64,000 bases of DNA from an uncultured Corynebacterium sp. (GCF_946223165.1 NZ_CAMIBP010000003.1:62001-126000), one strand, 5' to 3'. Positions 1 to 11,400 are shown, numbered from the stretch's first letter. The notes: a model not told the origin generated them from the sequence alone. Translations and numbers: made by a program.

Positions 1-417
1 CAGGTGCAGCAGCACCGGGACGGCGACGTTATAGGGCAGGTTGGCCACAAGCGCGGTCGGCTCCCCCAGCTGGCCGGGCTGAATCTTGAGCGCGTCGGAC
101 TCGATGAGCGTGAGATGATCGGCAACTCGGGGCGCGCGCTCGGCCACGGTGAGTGGGAGCTGCGCGGCGAGCCGCGGATCTATCTCCACGGCGGTGACGT
201 CGTCCACAACGTCGAGCAGGCCGAGGGTCAGCGACCCCAGGCCGGGCCCGACCTCGACCACGCGGTCGGCGCGCTCCAGATCCGCCGCGGCAACGATGCG
301 CCGGATGGTGTTGGGATCATGGAGGAAATTCTGCCCTAGCTTCTTCGTGGGCGTGACGTCCAGCGTGGCAGCCAGCTCGCGGATCTCCACCGGCCCCAGC
401 AGGTTCGAGTCAGTCAT
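1..417 (-). CDS. ksgA: 16S rRNA dimethyladenosine transferase KsgA/RsmA (N-terminal part, cut by window edge)
   Basis: SAM-dependent enzyme that dimethylates the two adjacent adenines near the 3' end of 16S rRNA during 30S maturation. Reading the minus strand from ATG at 417 gives 139 codons that run off the window. Visible are the GQNFL segment near residue 30, the SAM-binding EVGPGLG (motif I) and the catalytic NLPYN (motif IV), so the family is certain. The C-terminal half lies outside the window. It is downstream of rpfB on the same strand, the ksgA-rpfB-tatD order known in mycobacteria and corynebacteria. Confidence 0.95.
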   Translation of the reverse strand, partial: MTDSNLLGPVEIRELAATLDVTPTKKLGQNFLHDPNTIRRIVAAADLERADRVVEVGPGLGSLTLGLLDVVDDVTAVEIDPRLAAQLPLTVAERAPRVADHLTLIESDALKIQPGQLGEPTALVANLPYNVAVPVLLHL

Positions 418-473
418 GGCCTCTACGTTAATGGATCAGTGCCCGCCAATCACAGCCGCCGCACATGAAGAAA

Positions 474-489
474 CCCCGCCGGAGCGGGG
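474..489 (-). terminator. Rho-independent terminator of rpfB
   Basis: Read on the minus strand, CCCCGC-TCCG-GCGGGG forms a tight 6-bp GC stem with a 4-nt loop, followed by TTTCTT. It begins about 20 bp past the rpfB stop codon. Confidence 0.75.
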
Positions 490-509
490 TGTCGTGGGTG
501 TTCTAAGGC

Positions 510-1790
<1,281 letters not shown>

Positions 1791-1889
1791 CACCGCGCCA
1801 GGGTCGACAAACGTCGCGCCACACCGGAAACCCCCAGCACAATTGTCACATGCGCCACTACCAGATCGTCTGACCTGGGATTATATGAA

Positions 1890-1905
1890 TGTGAGTCCGA
1901 TCACA
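1890..1905. promoter_or_regulatory. GlxR (CRP-type) binding site, TGTGA-N6-TCACA
   Basis: The 16-bp TGTGAGTCCGATCACA is an exact match to the corynebacterial GlxR consensus TGTGA-N6-TCACA. It overlaps the last codons of tatD and lies about 220 bp upstream of the rpfB start. C. glutamicum rpf2 is reported to be a GlxR target, which supports this reading. Confidence 0.7.
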
Positions 1906-2716
1906 ATCCAAAGGTCGCATTGAAAGTCTCGGCCAGCTCGACCGCCAAGTCCGCCACCGTCACGCCGCGGGCTTCTGCCACGCACGCCCACGTGTGTCCA
2001 ATGAGCGCCGGCTCGTTGCGCTGTCCGCGGAAGGGCTCCGGAGTCATGTACGGCGCGTCGGTCTCGATGAGCAGCTGCCCCGCCGGCGCCAGCCGCGCGG
2101 CCTCCCGCAGCTCCTCGTTCCTCTTAAACGTCACGTTCCCCGCGAACGACAACACCCACCCGCGCTCCAGCGCTTCCTTCGCCACGTCCAGGGGCGAGGA
2201 GAAGCAGTGCAGCATGACGCGGCCCGTGTAACCGTCGAGGACGCGGAGGAGCTCCGCGTCCGCCTCACGGTTGTGAATCATGAGGGTCTTGCCTACCTCT
2301 AGCGCCAGATCCATGTGCCAGCGCAGCGCTTTCTCCTGAACCTCCAGCGGGGCCGTCGTCTCCGGCTCGTGCGTGATCCAATAGGTATCCAAACCGGTCT
2401 CCCCCACGGCCACGCACTTCGGATCCGCCGCCAAGGCTGCAAGCTCGGTTTGGGCGGCAACGTCCAGCTCGCCGGCGCGGACCGGATGCACCGCGCACGC
2501 CGCCCAGACGTTGTCAAAGCGCCGCGCCGTTGCCAGCGCCTCCCGCGATTCGGCGAGATCGTCCCCCACCGTGACCATGCGCGCCACGCCCGCCGATGCC
2601 GCCCGCGCCACGAGGTCCGCGTCCGAATCCCTGTGGGAGTACAGATGCGTGTGCGCATCGAAAAGGCCTTCAAGACCCGGGTACGGGGTGGCGGGTACGC
2701 GCTGCTTCTTGGACAT
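1901..2716 (-). CDS. tatD: TatD family metal-dependent hydrolase (Mg-dependent DNase)
   Basis: Amidohydrolase-fold phosphodiesterase, 271 aa. The metal-binding motifs appear in order: FDAHTH near residue 20, GETGLD near 105, IHNREA near 145, LHCFSS near 170 and IETDAPYMTP near 220. It starts with ATG at 2716, and the divergent acetyltransferase begins about 50 bp away. It precedes rpfB on the same strand, as in M. tuberculosis (Rv1008-Rv1009). The substrate in this organism is not shown by the sequence. Confidence 0.93.
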   Translation of the reverse strand: MSKKQRVPATPYPGLEGLFDAHTHLYSHRDSDADLVARAASAGVARMVTVGDDLAESREALATARRFDNVWAACAVHPVRAGELDVAAQTELAALAADPKCVAVGETGLDTYWITHEPETTAPLEVQEKALRWHMDLALEVGKTLMIHNREADAELLRVLDGYTGRVMLHCFSSPLDVAKEALERGWVLSFAGNVTFKRNEELREAARLAPAGQLLIETDAPYMTPEPFRGQRNEPALIGHTWACVAEARGVTVADLAVELAETFNATFGL

Positions 2717-2768
2717 GGTAATTCATCCTAGCGTGGCCATGTCGCGCGCAATGGTAGCGTGGGTTGGC

Positions 2769-3263
2769 ATGATTATCCGCGACGCTACGCTCGACGACGT
2801 CCCAGCTATGACTGACACCCTCAACTGGGCCATCCGCGAATCCGACGCCATCTTCCGGAAACACGAGGCCACGCTCGCTGAGCGCGAAGAGTACGTGACA
2901 ACGTTGCAGAACGACGGGTACCCAGTGCTCGTCGCCGAGTCCGACGAAGGCGAGTACTACGGCTGGGCCCTGCTCCACCCCTACCGCAGCCTGGATGTGT
3001 GGAACGGCTGCTTCGAGGACACTATCTATATTTCCCCGGACGCGCACGGCAAGGGCGTGGGTACCGAGCTGCTCGGCGCCCTCCTTGAACGCGCCCGCGC
3101 CGACGAGCGCATCCACACCGTCCTCGCGCTCATCACCGGCGACAACGCCCCGTCCGTCGCTCTCCATGAAAAGCTGGGATTCGTCAACCAAGGCACCATC
3201 AAGGAAGTCTCCTTCAAGTTTGGCAAGTGGCTGGATCTGCACCACCTGCAGATCATCGTGTAG
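2769..3263 (+). CDS. GNAT family N-acetyltransferase (phosphinothricin acetyltransferase-like)
   Basis: 164-aa single-domain GNAT. The N-terminus IIRDATLDDVPAM and the Pat-like LNWAIRESDAIF are followed by the acetyl-CoA-binding loop PDAHGKGVGTELL (about residues 95-107) and the NAPSVALHEKLGF segment (about 125-137). These are typical of N-acyltransferases that acetylate small amines or amino-acid analogues. The reading frame extends further upstream, but ATG at 2769 is chosen because the fold starts there and the upstream part overlaps tatD antisense. Convergent with the MFS gene. Confidence 0.9.
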   Translation: MIIRDATLDDVPAMTDTLNWAIRESDAIFRKHEATLAEREEYVTTLQNDGYPVLVAESDEGEYYGWALLHPYRSLDVWNGCFEDTIYISPDAHGKGVGTELLGALLERARADERIHTVLALITGDNAPSVALHEKLGFVNQGTIKEVSFKFGKWLDLHHLQIIV

Positions 3264-3288
3264 CCCTGCCCATCGCGTAACCCGCTCG

Positions 3289-3331
3289 TCGTGTAGCTCG
3301 GCCGCGGTGCACCATCGCCGCGGCCACACGA
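3289..3331. terminator. Bidirectional hairpin between convergent genes
   Basis: GGCCGCGG (3300-3307) pairs with CCGCGGCC (3318-3325), extended by TCGTGT/ACACGA with a small bulge. It sits between the converging acetyltransferase and MFS genes. There is no clear T tract, so the call rests on the strong stem and its position. Confidence 0.55.
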
Positions 3332-3336
3332 CAGCC

Positions 3337-4533
3337 CTAGGCAACCTCGTCGTCGACAAACACCCGGCGCGCGCTCATCGCCCCGAAGAAGGCCATAAGC
3401 CCCGCCAGCCCGATGAGCAACCACAGGATCTCGTCCCAGCCGCCGAAATGCGAGTAGAGAACGCCGACCAATAGCGGCAGTCCACCGGCGACGAGATAGC
3501 CGCCGGGCTGCGCGAATCCCGACAGCCGGGCGGTCATGAGCGGCGAGCGCGTGCGCTCCGCCAGCAGGGCCAGTACCAGAGGGAAACACATACCACCGGT
3601 GCCGAGCAGGAACGCCCACAGCAAGGGGGCGGCATCGGCGGCGCACAGCACGCCCAGCCATCCCCCAATGGTGATGCCGGACAAGACAATCGGGACCGGG
3701 ATGAGGTTGCGCATGCGCGCCGCCAGCCACGGCATGAGCACGCCGCCCACTACGTTGACGGCGCCCAGCAGGATGAGCGCCCACGACGCTGTGGCCTCGT
3801 CGACGCCGCGATCGATGAGCATCTGCGGCAGCCAGCCCATCTGCACATACGCCCCGGCCGATTGCAGGCCAAAGAAGCCCAACATGAACCACGCCGTCGG
3901 CGACGTGAAAAGCTTTCCCTCGGGCTCGGGCTGGTGCAGGTCCGCGGCCGTGGCCGGGCGCGGTAGGTCGCGCCCAAGGCGGCGCCACACGAAGACCCAC
4001 ACCACCACCGCGAGCACGGCCGGCCACAACCAGAGGAACAGTGCCTGCTGCCAGTCGCCCGGTGACACGAGTGCGCTCGCCGGACCGATAGCCCCGGAGA
4101 GCCCCAGCACTGCGGTGTAGGCAGACATCGCCACCACGGGGCTCAGAGGAGTCGACGTGTTCTTGATCCACGCGGGCAAGAGGACGTTTTGTACCGCGAT
4201 TCCCGCTACGACCAAGACAGTGAGGAGGAAGAACGCCGCAAAGCTGCCCACCCAGGGGCGCAGCGCAAGACCCACGATGATGCCGGCGGTGCCCACCGCG
4301 ATAGTGGGGCTCAACCCCGTCCGACGAGCGATGGGCACGGCGCACCACCCCATGAGCGCAAAGCACAGCCCCGGCAGCGAGGTGAGCACCCCCGCAGTCG
4401 CGGTGCTCACGCCGAAGGCATCACGGACCTGGCCCAGCACCGGCGCCAACGAGCTGACGCCGGCGCGCAGGTTGAGCGCCGAAAGCACCACGGCGACAAA
4501 GACGAGCACGGCCGACAGCTGTGTGCGGTGCAC
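3337..4533 (-). CDS. MFS transporter, CynX/NimT (cyanate/nitroimidazole) family
   Basis: Inner-membrane major-facilitator carrier of 398 aa with about 12 hydrophobic segments. LNLRAGVSSLAP after the first helix and LPGLCFALMGWCAVPIARR in the first half are typical of the CynX/NimT group; the substrate is unknown. I place the start at GTG 4533, which has a good GGAGGA 5 nt upstream. The longer GTG at 4578 lies inside the metG terminator hairpin and has no ribosome site. A second member of the same broad family is encoded at 61262-62485. Confidence 0.85.
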   Translation of the reverse strand: MHRTQLSAVLVFVAVVLSALNLRAGVSSLAPVLGQVRDAFGVSTATAGVLTSLPGLCFALMGWCAVPIARRTGLSPTIAVGTAGIIVGLALRPWVGSFAAFFLLTVLVVAGIAVQNVLLPAWIKNTSTPLSPVVAMSAYTAVLGLSGAIGPASALVSPGDWQQALFLWLWPAVLAVVVWVFVWRRLGRDLPRPATAADLHQPEPEGKLFTSPTAWFMLGFFGLQSAGAYVQMGWLPQMLIDRGVDEATASWALILLGAVNVVGGVLMPWLAARMRNLIPVPIVLSGITIGGWLGVLCAADAAPLLWAFLLGTGGMCFPLVLALLAERTRSPLMTARLSGFAQPGGYLVAGGLPLLVGVLYSHFGGWDEILWLLIGLAGLMAFFGAMSARRVFVDDEVA

Positions 4534-4573
4534 GGCTTCCTCCAAACTTTGAGTCTTATGATGAGACAGCGAA

Positions 4574-4595
4574 AGCACCGCGGCGACGCGGTGCT
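4574..4595 (-). terminator. Terminator hairpin of metG
   Basis: AGCACCGCG pairs perfectly with CGCGGTGCT around the loop GCGA, 17 bp past the metG stop on the minus strand, with a TTCGCTGT tail. The hairpin overlaps the 5'-most possible start of the next gene, which argues for the downstream start there. Confidence 0.6.
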
Positions 4596-4611
4596 GTGTG
4601 CTCAGCGCGGG

Positions 4612-6441
4612 CTACTTTTGAACCGGCGCCCACTCCGTGCCGGTCTCTCCCAGCTCTGGGTCCAGCTTCGCGACGATGGGCTGCGGCTTCTCCAGCGGCG
4701 TGCCGGGGATGACGTCCACGCGCCCCCACACCGCCTGCTGGGCGGAGTAGTCACCCGTGATGATCGGGTACGGGTGATTCTCCGGCGGCAGGCCCACGCC
4801 GACAAGCTCGACGGGAATGTCGTCCACGACGTCCTGGATCTCCGGCTGCGCCGCCCAGACGCCTGTGCGCCCGATAGTCTCGTGCACCTTCTGCGCGGTA
4901 AACGGCAGGAACGGGGTGAGCATGACGTTGCAATCGGAGACCACCTGCAGCGCCGTCCACAAGACAGTGGCGAGGCGCTCGCGCTGGCCCTCCTCCTTGG
5001 CCAGCTTCCACGGCTCCATCGCGGCGATGTAGGCATTGGCCTCGCCCACGACGTGCATAATGGCCGTCATCGCCTGCTTAAAGCGGGAGTGCTCGAGGGA
5101 TTCGGCAGCAGCAGCGAAAGTCTCCTCCGCCAGCGTGAGGATGGCCTTATCCGCGTCCTCGAGGGCGGCCGGGGCCGGAACCTCGCCGAAGTTCTTGTGA
5201 GCCATGGACACGGTGCGGTTGACCAGGTTGCCCCAGCCGTTAGCCAACTCATTGTTGATGCGACGGACGAACTCGTCCCACGTGAAGTCGGTGTCATTAT
5301 TCTCCGGGCCGGCGACCGCGATGAAGTAGCGCAGCGCGTCCGGGCCAAACTCCGCGAGGAAGTCCTTAACGTAGATGACCACGCCCTTCGAGGAAGAGAA
5401 CTTGGAGCCGGACATGGTCAGGTATTCCGACGAAACAACCTCGGTGGGCAGGTTGAGCTCACCGTAGGCGTGCAGCTCGCCGCCCTTGACGCCCTTGCCC
5501 GCGTAGCCGAGCAGCTCCGCCGGCCAGATCTGGGAGTGGAACGTGATGTTGTCCTTGCCCATGAAGTAGTAGTGGCGGGCGTCTGGGTTCTGCCAGAAGT
5601 CCTTCCATGCATCCGGGTTACCAGTGCGGTAGGCCCACTCGACAGATGCAGACAGGTAGCCGACGACGGCGTCGAACCACACGTAGAGCTTCTTGGCGTT
5701 ATTGTCCTGCCAGCCCTCGACCGGGATCGGGATACCCCAGTCAATGTCGCGCGTCATCGTGCGCGGGCGCATGTCCTCCAGCAGGTTGAGGGAGAACTTG
5801 AGCACGTTGGGGCGCCAGTCTTCGCGGGCCTTGAGCCAGGTTTCGAGGGCGTCCTTGATGGCAGGCAGATCGAGCAGGAAGTGCTCGGTTTCCACGAATT
5901 TAGGCGTCTCGCCATTGATCTTGGACACCGGGTTGATGAGATCGATGGGATCCAACTGGTTACCGCAGTTATCGCACTGGTCTCCACGGGCGCCGTCCGC
6001 GCCGCAAATGGGGCAGGTGCCCTCGATGTAACGGTCCGGGAGCGTGCGTCCCGTGGACGGGGAGATAGCGCCCTGCGTCGTCTCCTTGATCATGTAGCCG
6101 TTGTCATACAGGCCCTTGAAGAGCTCCTGCACCACCGAGTAGTGGTTGCGGGTAGTGGTGCGGGTGAACAAGTCGTAGGACAGCCCCAGCCCGGCGAGGT
6201 CCTTGACGATCTGGCGGTTGTAGCCGTCTGCGAGCTCGCGGACGGTCACGCCCTCCTTGTCGGCTTGGACGAGCAGCGGGGTGCCGTGTTCATCCGTTCC
6301 GGAGACCATGAGCACGTCGTTGCCGCGCATTCGCTGGAAACGAGCGAAAACGTCGGACGGAACACCGAAGCCGGCGACATGTCCGATGTGGCGGGGGCCG
6401 TTGGCATACGGCCAGGCAACGTTCACTACAACTCTAGTCAT
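4612..6441 (-). CDS. metG: Methionyl-tRNA synthetase
   Basis: Cytoplasmic class I aminoacyl-tRNA synthetase that charges tRNA-Met; 609 aa from ATG at 6441. The N-terminus [17 protein letters not shown] contains the HIGH motif. A zinc knuckle CPICG...CDNCG lies around residues 145-165. The second signature is FSSSKG (KMSKS variant) near residue 345. The anticodon-binding helical domain follows, and there is no C-terminal EMAP domain. Sixty-two further in-frame codons upstream of 6441 look non-coding. Confidence 0.96.
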   Translation of the reverse strand: MTRVVVNVAWPYANGPRHIGHVAGFGVPSDVFARFQRMRGNDVLMVSGTDEHGTPLLVQADKEGVTVRELADGYNRQIVKDLAGLGLSYDLFTRTTTRNHYSVVQELFKGLYDNGYMIKETTQGAISPSTGRTLPDRYIEGTCPICGADGARGDQCDNCGNQLDPIDLINPVSKINGETPKFVETEHFLLDLPAIKDALETWLKAREDWRPNVLKFSLNLLEDMRPRTMTRDIDWGIPIPVEGWQDNNAKKLYVWFDAVVGYLSASVEWAYRTGNPDAWKDFWQNPDARHYYFMGKDNITFHSQIWPAELLGYAGKGVKGGELHAYGELNLPTEVVSSEYLTMSGSKFSSSKGVVIYVKDFLAEFGPDALRYFIAVAGPENNDTDFTWDEFVRRINNELANGWGNLVNRTVSMAHKNFGEVPAPAALEDADKAILTLAEETFAAAAESLEHSRFKQAMTAIMHVVGEANAYIAAMEPWKLAKEEGQRERLATVLWTALQVVSDCNVMLTPFLPFTAQKVHETIGRTGVWAAQPEIQDVVDDIPVELVGVGLPPENHPYPIITGDYSAQQAVWGRVDVIPGTPLEKPQPIVAKLDPELGETGTEWAPVQK

Positions 6442-6560
6442 GCCCACTACTCTATCGCGGCGGCGCAGGAAAAACGCCACGAGGTAGCCACTAAGCAGAC
6501 GCCAACCGAACTCAAAGCACCCGCCCCACGCTCGGTTGCGTGCCGCTGGACACAAAGAAA

Positions 6561-6590
6561 CCCCACGCAGCTCGCATGAACTGCGTGGGG
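6561..6590 (-). terminator. Terminator of the BCCT transporter gene
   Basis: CCCCACGCAG and CTGCGTGGGG form a perfect 10-bp stem around a 10-nt loop. Read on the minus strand it is followed by TTTCTTTG. It lies about 75 bp past the transporter stop codon. Confidence 0.75.
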
Positions 6591-6663
6591 AAAGCCTCCG
6601 CGGCCTGGGTGCGTGCCCCGCGCACACGATGCCGACGCCGGAAGTTCCGGGACGCGCCGCAGA

Positions 6664-8520
6664 TTAGTGATGCTTGGTGCGATTGCCCAGGCGCAGGATC
6701 TCCGCGCGGCGCGCCTTGAGGGCCTCAGTACGCTGGTGCTCGCGGTGGAGGCGGCGCTCGCGCGCCAGCTTGCGCTGGAACGCTTGGGAGTCTCGATATT
6801 CCTTATATATGACGTCCTCGGACAGATCCTTGAAGAGGGACACCATAAGGCCGATAACAACAAGCAGGAATGGCGAGGCAGCGACAATGGTGACGGACTG
6901 CAGGTTGGACAGGGAGTCCTCACCGACAAGCAGCAGGGTCAGACCGACAGCCGCGGTCAGCACACCAAAGGCAGCCGACAGCCACGGTTTCGCGTTAGCG
7001 GCGCCGTTCTGGGCCATGGAGCCCATGACTGTCGATGCGGAATCCGCAGACGTCACAAAGAAGGTAGCCAGCAAGATGAGCGCCACGACGCCCGCAATGG
7101 TGCCGCCCGGCATGGTGTGCAGCAGGTTAAACAGCTGCTCCTCCGAGGACTCGCCAGCAATGGAGTTGCCGTTTTGCTCGAGGTGGATGGCCGTGCCGCC
7201 AAAGATGGCGAACCACACCATCGAGACAGCGGACGGAACAATGAGGACGCCGATGCCGAACTCACGGACGGAGCGGCCACGGGAAACGCGGGCCAAGAAC
7301 ATACCCACGAACGGGGACCACGAAATCCACCATGCCCAATAGAAGATGGTCCACGTGGACAGGAACTCGCCCGCGGTGCCGTTGTTGGACTCAGCGGTGC
7401 GTCCTGCCATCTCGGTGAAGTAGTTGAGGTAATTGCCGATGGAACCCGGGATGAGGTTGAGAATGGACACCGTCGGGCCAAGGATGAACACGAAGATCGC
7501 CAGGATGGCAGCGAGCACCATGTTGGCGTTCGAAATGTACTGGATGCCCTTGCCCACTCCGGACATGGCCGACAGCAGGAATGCGAGGGTGAGCACGAGA
7601 ACGATGCCAATGACGACCGAATTGGTCGGGTTCGTGATGACTCCGGAGGCAACGAGGCCAGCGCGGATCTGGATGGCGCCCACGCCGAGGGATGCGGCGG
7701 TACCGAAGACGGTGGCGAAGATCGACAGAACGTCGATGACCTTGCCCAACCAGCCGTCCGCGAGGCGCTGGCCGATGAGCGGCACGAAGGCCTGGCTCAG
7801 CAGCTGCTTGCGGCCGATTCGGAAGGTAGAGTACGCGATGGCGAGGCCGACGATGGCATAGATGGCCCACGGGTGGAATGTCCAGTGGAACAGCGCCTGC
7901 GCCATCGAAGCTCCAACGGAGCCGGGTTCGTGGCCCGGAATACCTTCGCGGTAATAATTCAGCGGCTCGGAGGCGCCATAGAACATGAGACCGATACCCA
8001 TGCCGGCGGCAAACATCATGGCAATCCATGAGCCAGTAGAGAATTCCGGCTCTTCGTCGGTGGCTCCGAGCTTGATTGCGCCGAACTTAGAGAAGGAAAT
8101 TGCCAGGATAAAGCAGACGAAGACGGTTCCAAAGAGCACGAAGGCCCAGCCGAAGTCGGTAACGACGAAGTCGAGGCCCGCCGCCGCGAAGTTGGCGAAA
8201 CCCTCCGGGGCTAGAAGTGCCCACGCGACGATGGCGACGATGAGCGCGCCCGCCACTCCGACGATGGTCCAGTCGATAGGGGCATCCTCGGCATCGGCGG
8301 CGATCTCCACCCGTTCCTCAACGTGTGTCTCCGGATCGAAGTCGCTCTCCCCCAGCATGTACTGAAGCTGGCTCGTCGCGGTCTGAGCGTCAATCTCCTC
8401 AGCGGCGGTCATGTAGGCATCGGCCTGATCGGGAGTCAACGGCCCCTCAGGAAGACGCTGCTCGAGCGGCGCCTCAGGGTCAGGCGCGGGCAAATGAAAG
8501 GGTTCTTTAGGGTCAGACAT
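6664..8520 (-). CDS. BCCT family osmolyte transporter (BetP/LcoP/EctP-like)
   Basis: Sodium-coupled carrier of the betaine/carnitine/choline family, with 12 membrane helices between about residues 80 and 570. [14 protein letters not shown] and the Trp-rich [22 protein letters not shown] are the family signatures. The N-terminal 75 residues are acidic, and the last 35 are strongly basic ([13 protein letters not shown] onward), the arrangement that makes BetP osmosensing. Likely substrates are glycine betaine, ectoine or proline, but the specificity cannot be read. The start is uncertain: ATG 8520 has GGAGGG only 1 nt away, and ATG 8550 would add 10 residues. The position next to rsmI-pmt matches C. 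glutamicum betP/lcoP-type loci. Confidence 0.9.
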   Translation of the reverse strand: MSDPKEPFHLPAPDPEAPLEQRLPEGPLTPDQADAYMTAAEEIDAQTATSQLQYMLGESDFDPETHVEERVEIAADAEDAPIDWTIVGVAGALIVAIVAWALLAPEGFANFAAAGLDFVVTDFGWAFVLFGTVFVCFILAISFSKFGAIKLGATDEEPEFSTGSWIAMMFAAGMGIGLMFYGASEPLNYYREGIPGHEPGSVGASMAQALFHWTFHPWAIYAIVGLAIAYSTFRIGRKQLLSQAFVPLIGQRLADGWLGKVIDVLSIFATVFGTAASLGVGAIQIRAGLVASGVITNPTNSVVIGIVLVLTLAFLLSAMSGVGKGIQYISNANMVLAAILAIFVFILGPTVSILNLIPGSIGNYLNYFTEMAGRTAESNNGTAGEFLSTWTIFYWAWWISWSPFVGMFLARVSRGRSVREFGIGVLIVPSAVSMVWFAIFGGTAIHLEQNGNSIAGESSEEQLFNLLHTMPGGTIAGVVALILLATFFVTSADSASTVMGSMAQNGAANAKPWLSAAFGVLTAAVGLTLLLVGEDSLSNLQSVTIVAASPFLLVVIGLMVSLFKDLSEDVIYKEYRDSQAFQRKLARERRLHREHQRTEALKARRAEILRLGNRTKHH

Positions 8521-8687
8521 ACCCTCCACAGTGCGTGAAAAACCGCACATCTTTCAACTAGCGGGACCGAATAATACGATCATCAACAGCGCTGCCATCA
8601 GCAATTTCCCAGGTGGAGACCTGAGACCATGTCGCAAAAGAACACCCACCACGCTGGACATATAGGTAAAACCATCACAACTACCAT

Positions 8688-8706
8688 AACGATTAGACAA
8701 CGATTA
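8688..8706. promoter_or_regulatory. Direct repeat AACGATTA-N3-AACGATTA upstream of the BCCT gene
   Basis: Two exact 8-bp copies with an 11-bp period, one helical turn, about 140-185 bp upstream of the transporter start. This looks like a tandem response-regulator site. Corynebacterial betP and proP are controlled by the MtrAB two-component system, but the match to the MtrA consensus is only partial. Confidence 0.4.
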
Positions 8707-8785
8707 CCTTATCGTCGCACTGCACTGACCTAAGGCATCATTTTTAAGTTAAGCAGTACTTATCAATTTCGGCGTGAGTCACGCA

Positions 8786-9637
8786 TCACGCGCGGGCGGC
8801 GAGCCAGGCGTCGTAGAGCTCGCGATTGCTCACGCCGGTACCCGCGGCGGCGTCTTTGCATGCGTCCTTAGCGCGCACTCCGGATTCCACAAGCGCGGCC
8901 ACCCGCGGCAGCAGTGAGTCCGCACTCACGGCCTCCGGTTCGCCGCCATCAATGACAACGGAGATCTCGCCTCGCGCGTGGTCGACCGCCCACTCGGCCA
9001 GCTCCCCCAGCGTGCCACGCTTGACCTCTTCATAGGTCTTCGTCAGCTCGCGGCACACCGCCGCGCGCCGTGAGTCGCCGAGGACGGCGGCGGCATCGGC
9101 AAGCGTCTCCGCGAGGCGGTGCGGCGACTCGAAGAAGACAATGGCACGCCTCTCCCCCTTGAGAGACTCAAGCCAGGCCCGGCGGGCGCCCTGCTTGCGC
9201 GGGGCGAATCCGTCGAAGAGAAAGTGCCCCACGCCCAGGCCGGACAAGGCCAATGCCGTCGGCACCGCGGACGGGCCGGGAAAGACAGTGACCGGGACCC
9301 CAGCTTCCGCGGCCGCGCTGACGATGGAGTGCCCGGGATCGCTGACCAACGGCATGCCGGCATCGGTGACCACGAGGACGGTGCCCGTGCGGGCGGCATC
9401 GAGCAGCTGCTGGGCACGCTCCGACTCGTTGTGGTCATAGTTCGACACTACGGTTCCGCGGATCTCCACGCCGAGCGCCTGGGCAAGGTTGCGGGTGCGG
9501 CGGGTGTCCTCCGCGGCGATGACGTCGGCCTCCGCGAGCGCCTGGACGAGACGGGCCGAGGCATCCCCGACATTGCCCAGCGGAGTAGCGGCCAAGATGA
9601 TGCCGGTGGGAAGCGGCTCGAGCGCGGGGAAGTTCAT
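8786..9637 (-). CDS. rsmI: 16S rRNA (cytidine1402-2'-O)-methyltransferase RsmI
   Basis: SAM-dependent tetrapyrrole-methylase-fold enzyme acting on C1402 of 16S rRNA; 283 aa from ATG 9637. Diagnostic segments are LAATPLGNVGDAS at the N-terminus, AAEDTRRTRNL near 45, VTDAGMPLVSDPG near 95 and FPGPSAVPTALALSG near 120. Divergent from pmt, the conserved actinobacterial arrangement (Rv1003/Rv1002c). Confidence 0.95.
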   Translation of the reverse strand: MNFPALEPLPTGIILAATPLGNVGDASARLVQALAEADVIAAEDTRRTRNLAQALGVEIRGTVVSNYDHNESERAQQLLDAARTGTVLVVTDAGMPLVSDPGHSIVSAAAEAGVPVTVFPGPSAVPTALALSGLGVGHFLFDGFAPRKQGARRAWLESLKGERRAIVFFESPHRLAETLADAAAVLGDSRRAAVCRELTKTYEEVKRGTLGELAEWAVDHARGEISVVIDGGEPEAVSADSLLPRVAALVESGVRAKDACKDAAAGTGVSNRELYDAWLAARA

Positions 9638-9740
9638 GGTGATAAAGCCTAACGCCTCACGCCCCTGCACGCGGCTTCCCGCACGCGCACGGGGCGCAAC
9701 TGTTCTGAAGTCAGGCCACCGTGGCTTAGACTAGTGCCCC

Positions 9741-11345
9741 GTGACTACCGCAACTCTCACCCCGTCCGGCCGTCGCCCGGCACCGGCGCACCTCCGCGGC
9801 CTCCACGCCGTCACCGCTCCCGCGGCCCCACGCAGCTACCCGTGGACGCGCAACGACACGATCTCCACGGCGATCATCGCCGTCCTTGCGCTCATCACCC
9901 GTTTCCTGGGGCTCACCGGCCCCGTGGCCACGGGCACGCCGGTCTTCGACGAGAAGCACTACGTTCCGCAGGCGTGGGACATGGTGCGCAGCTGGGACAA
10001 CCTCTTCATCGGCGGCATCGAGTCCAACCCCGGCTACGGCCTTGTCGTGCATCCGCCACTGGCCAAGCAGATTGTGGCTCTCTCCGAGATCGTCTTTGGC
10101 TACACCCCGCTGGGCTGGCGCTTTATGACCGCCCTCTTCGGCGTGGGCGTCGTGCTCATGGTCATGCAGCTTGCTCGCACGCTGTCCGGCTCGTGGCAGG
10201 TCGCGTCCTTTGCCGGCCTCATCGCGGTCTTCGATGGTGTCTTGCTCGTCATCTCCAAGTTCGGCATGCTCGACGTGTTCCAGGTGTTCTTCGTCGTCGC
10301 CGCGGCATGGGCACTGGCCCGCGATCATGAACAGATCCGCGCGCGCCTCGATGCCGCGTTTCGCGCCGGCGCCATGGGCGATAGCGACTTCGGCCCCCGC
10401 TTCGGCTTCCGCTGGTGGCGTTTTATCGCCGGAGTATTCATCGGACTCGCGCTGAGCGTCAAGTGGTCCGGCCTGTACTACATCCTCTTCTTCGGGTTCA
10501 TGAGCGTCTTCTCTGATCTGGCGTTGCGCCGCCGCTACGGCGTGCGCCGCTATGTCGTTGGCACCCTCGTGCGCGACACCCCGGCCGCCCTGGCGTCGCT
10601 CGCGCTGCTCCCGATCGCCCTCTACGCGTGGTCGTGGCGCGCCTGGTTCGCCTCCGATACCTCCGTGTACCGCCACGCGAAGGTGGACGGCACCATCCCG
10701 ACGGATTCCGCGCTGCAGTCCCTTCCGGAGCCCCTGGCCGGCTGGTTCTACTATCACCAGTCCGTCCTCGAGTTCCACGCCTCGCTCACCTCGTCCGGCG
10801 GCCACCACCACCCGTGGGATTCCAAGCCGTGGGCATGGCTCGTCGCGGCCCGCCCCATCCTGTACTACTCCGATACTTCGACGAGCTGCCTGGGCGGCGA
10901 CAACTGCAAGGAGATGCTCTTCCTCTTCGGCACCCCGATCATCTGGTGGCTGACCATCCCCGTCCTGCTCTGGGGCCTGTGGTGCCTGGTCATCCGCCGC
11001 GACCGCCGCTTCCTCATACCGGTCATCGGTTTCGCTGCGTCCTTCCTGCCGTGGCTGGCCGCCTTCGACCGCCAGATGTACTTCTTCTACGCAGCGACGT
11101 TCATCCCGTTCATCATGGTCCTGCTCGCTCTGACGCTGGGACAGGTGGTCAATACTGGGAAACCCGTGCGCTCCCCGTTCATTCGGCGACTCGCCGGCGG
11201 CGACGTCACCTGGGGCACCGTGGGCGTCATCGCCTACTTATGCGCCGTCGTGGCGTTCTTCCTCGTGTTCTCCGCTATCCTCTACGGCTACGCGGTCCCT
11301 GAGTGGTGGTATGAATCCCTCATGTGGCTGCCCAGCTGGAAGTAG
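9741..11345 (+). CDS. pmt: Dolichyl-phosphate-mannose--protein O-mannosyltransferase
   Basis: Multi-pass membrane GT-C glycosyltransferase that transfers mannose from polyprenyl-phosphate-mannose to secreted proteins. GTG start, 534 aa. The first extracytoplasmic loop holds the catalytic acidic pair in VFDEKHYVPQAWDMV (about residues 71-85), followed by VVHPPLAKQ. About ten membrane helices follow, with a large loop at about 310-400 including GHHHPWDSKPW. In corynebacteria this enzyme modifies lipoproteins and wall enzymes such as resuscitation factors, so the nearby rpfB product is a plausible substrate (inference). Confidence 0.94.
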   Translation: MTTATLTPSGRRPAPAHLRGLHAVTAPAAPRSYPWTRNDTISTAIIAVLALITRFLGLTGPVATGTPVFDEKHYVPQAWDMVRSWDNLFIGGIESNPGYGLVVHPPLAKQIVALSEIVFGYTPLGWRFMTALFGVGVVLMVMQLARTLSGSWQVASFAGLIAVFDGVLLVISKFGMLDVFQVFFVVAAAWALARDHEQIRARLDAAFRAGAMGDSDFGPRFGFRWWRFIAGVFIGLALSVKWSGLYYILFFGFMSVFSDLALRRRYGVRRYVVGTLVRDTPAALASLALLPIALYAWSWRAWFASDTSVYRHAKVDGTIPTDSALQSLPEPLAGWFYYHQSVLEFHASLTSSGGHHHPWDSKPWAWLVAARPILYYSDTSTSCLGGDNCKEMLFLFGTPIIWWLTIPVLLWGLWCLVIRRDRRFLIPVIGFAASFLPWLAAFDRQMYFFYAATFIPFIMVLLALTLGQVVNTGKPVRSPFIRRLAGGDVTWGTVGVIAYLCAVVAFFLVFSAILYGYAVPEWWYESLMWLPSWK

Positions 11346-11359
11346 TGCTCACACGCACA

Positions 11360-11400
11360 CACCCCGTCGCTCCCGTGCACAAGAAGGAAGCGGCGGGGTG
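11360..11400 (+). terminator. Terminator hairpin after pmt
   Basis: CACCCCGTCGCT (11360-11371) pairs with AGCGGCGGGGTG (11389-11400) with one G-T pair. It is followed by a U-containing but not uniform tail. It lies between converging genes and may work in both directions. Confidence 0.65.

Noticed and set aside
4189..6579. 796-codon plus-strand open frame opposite metG
   Set aside because: Shadow frame caused by high-GC codon bias; metG on the minus strand explains the region.
6442..6627. N-terminal extension of MetG to 671 residues
   Set aside because: The extra 62 residues lack homology and overlap the terminator of the neighbouring transporter; ATG 6441 begins the normal Rossmann fold.
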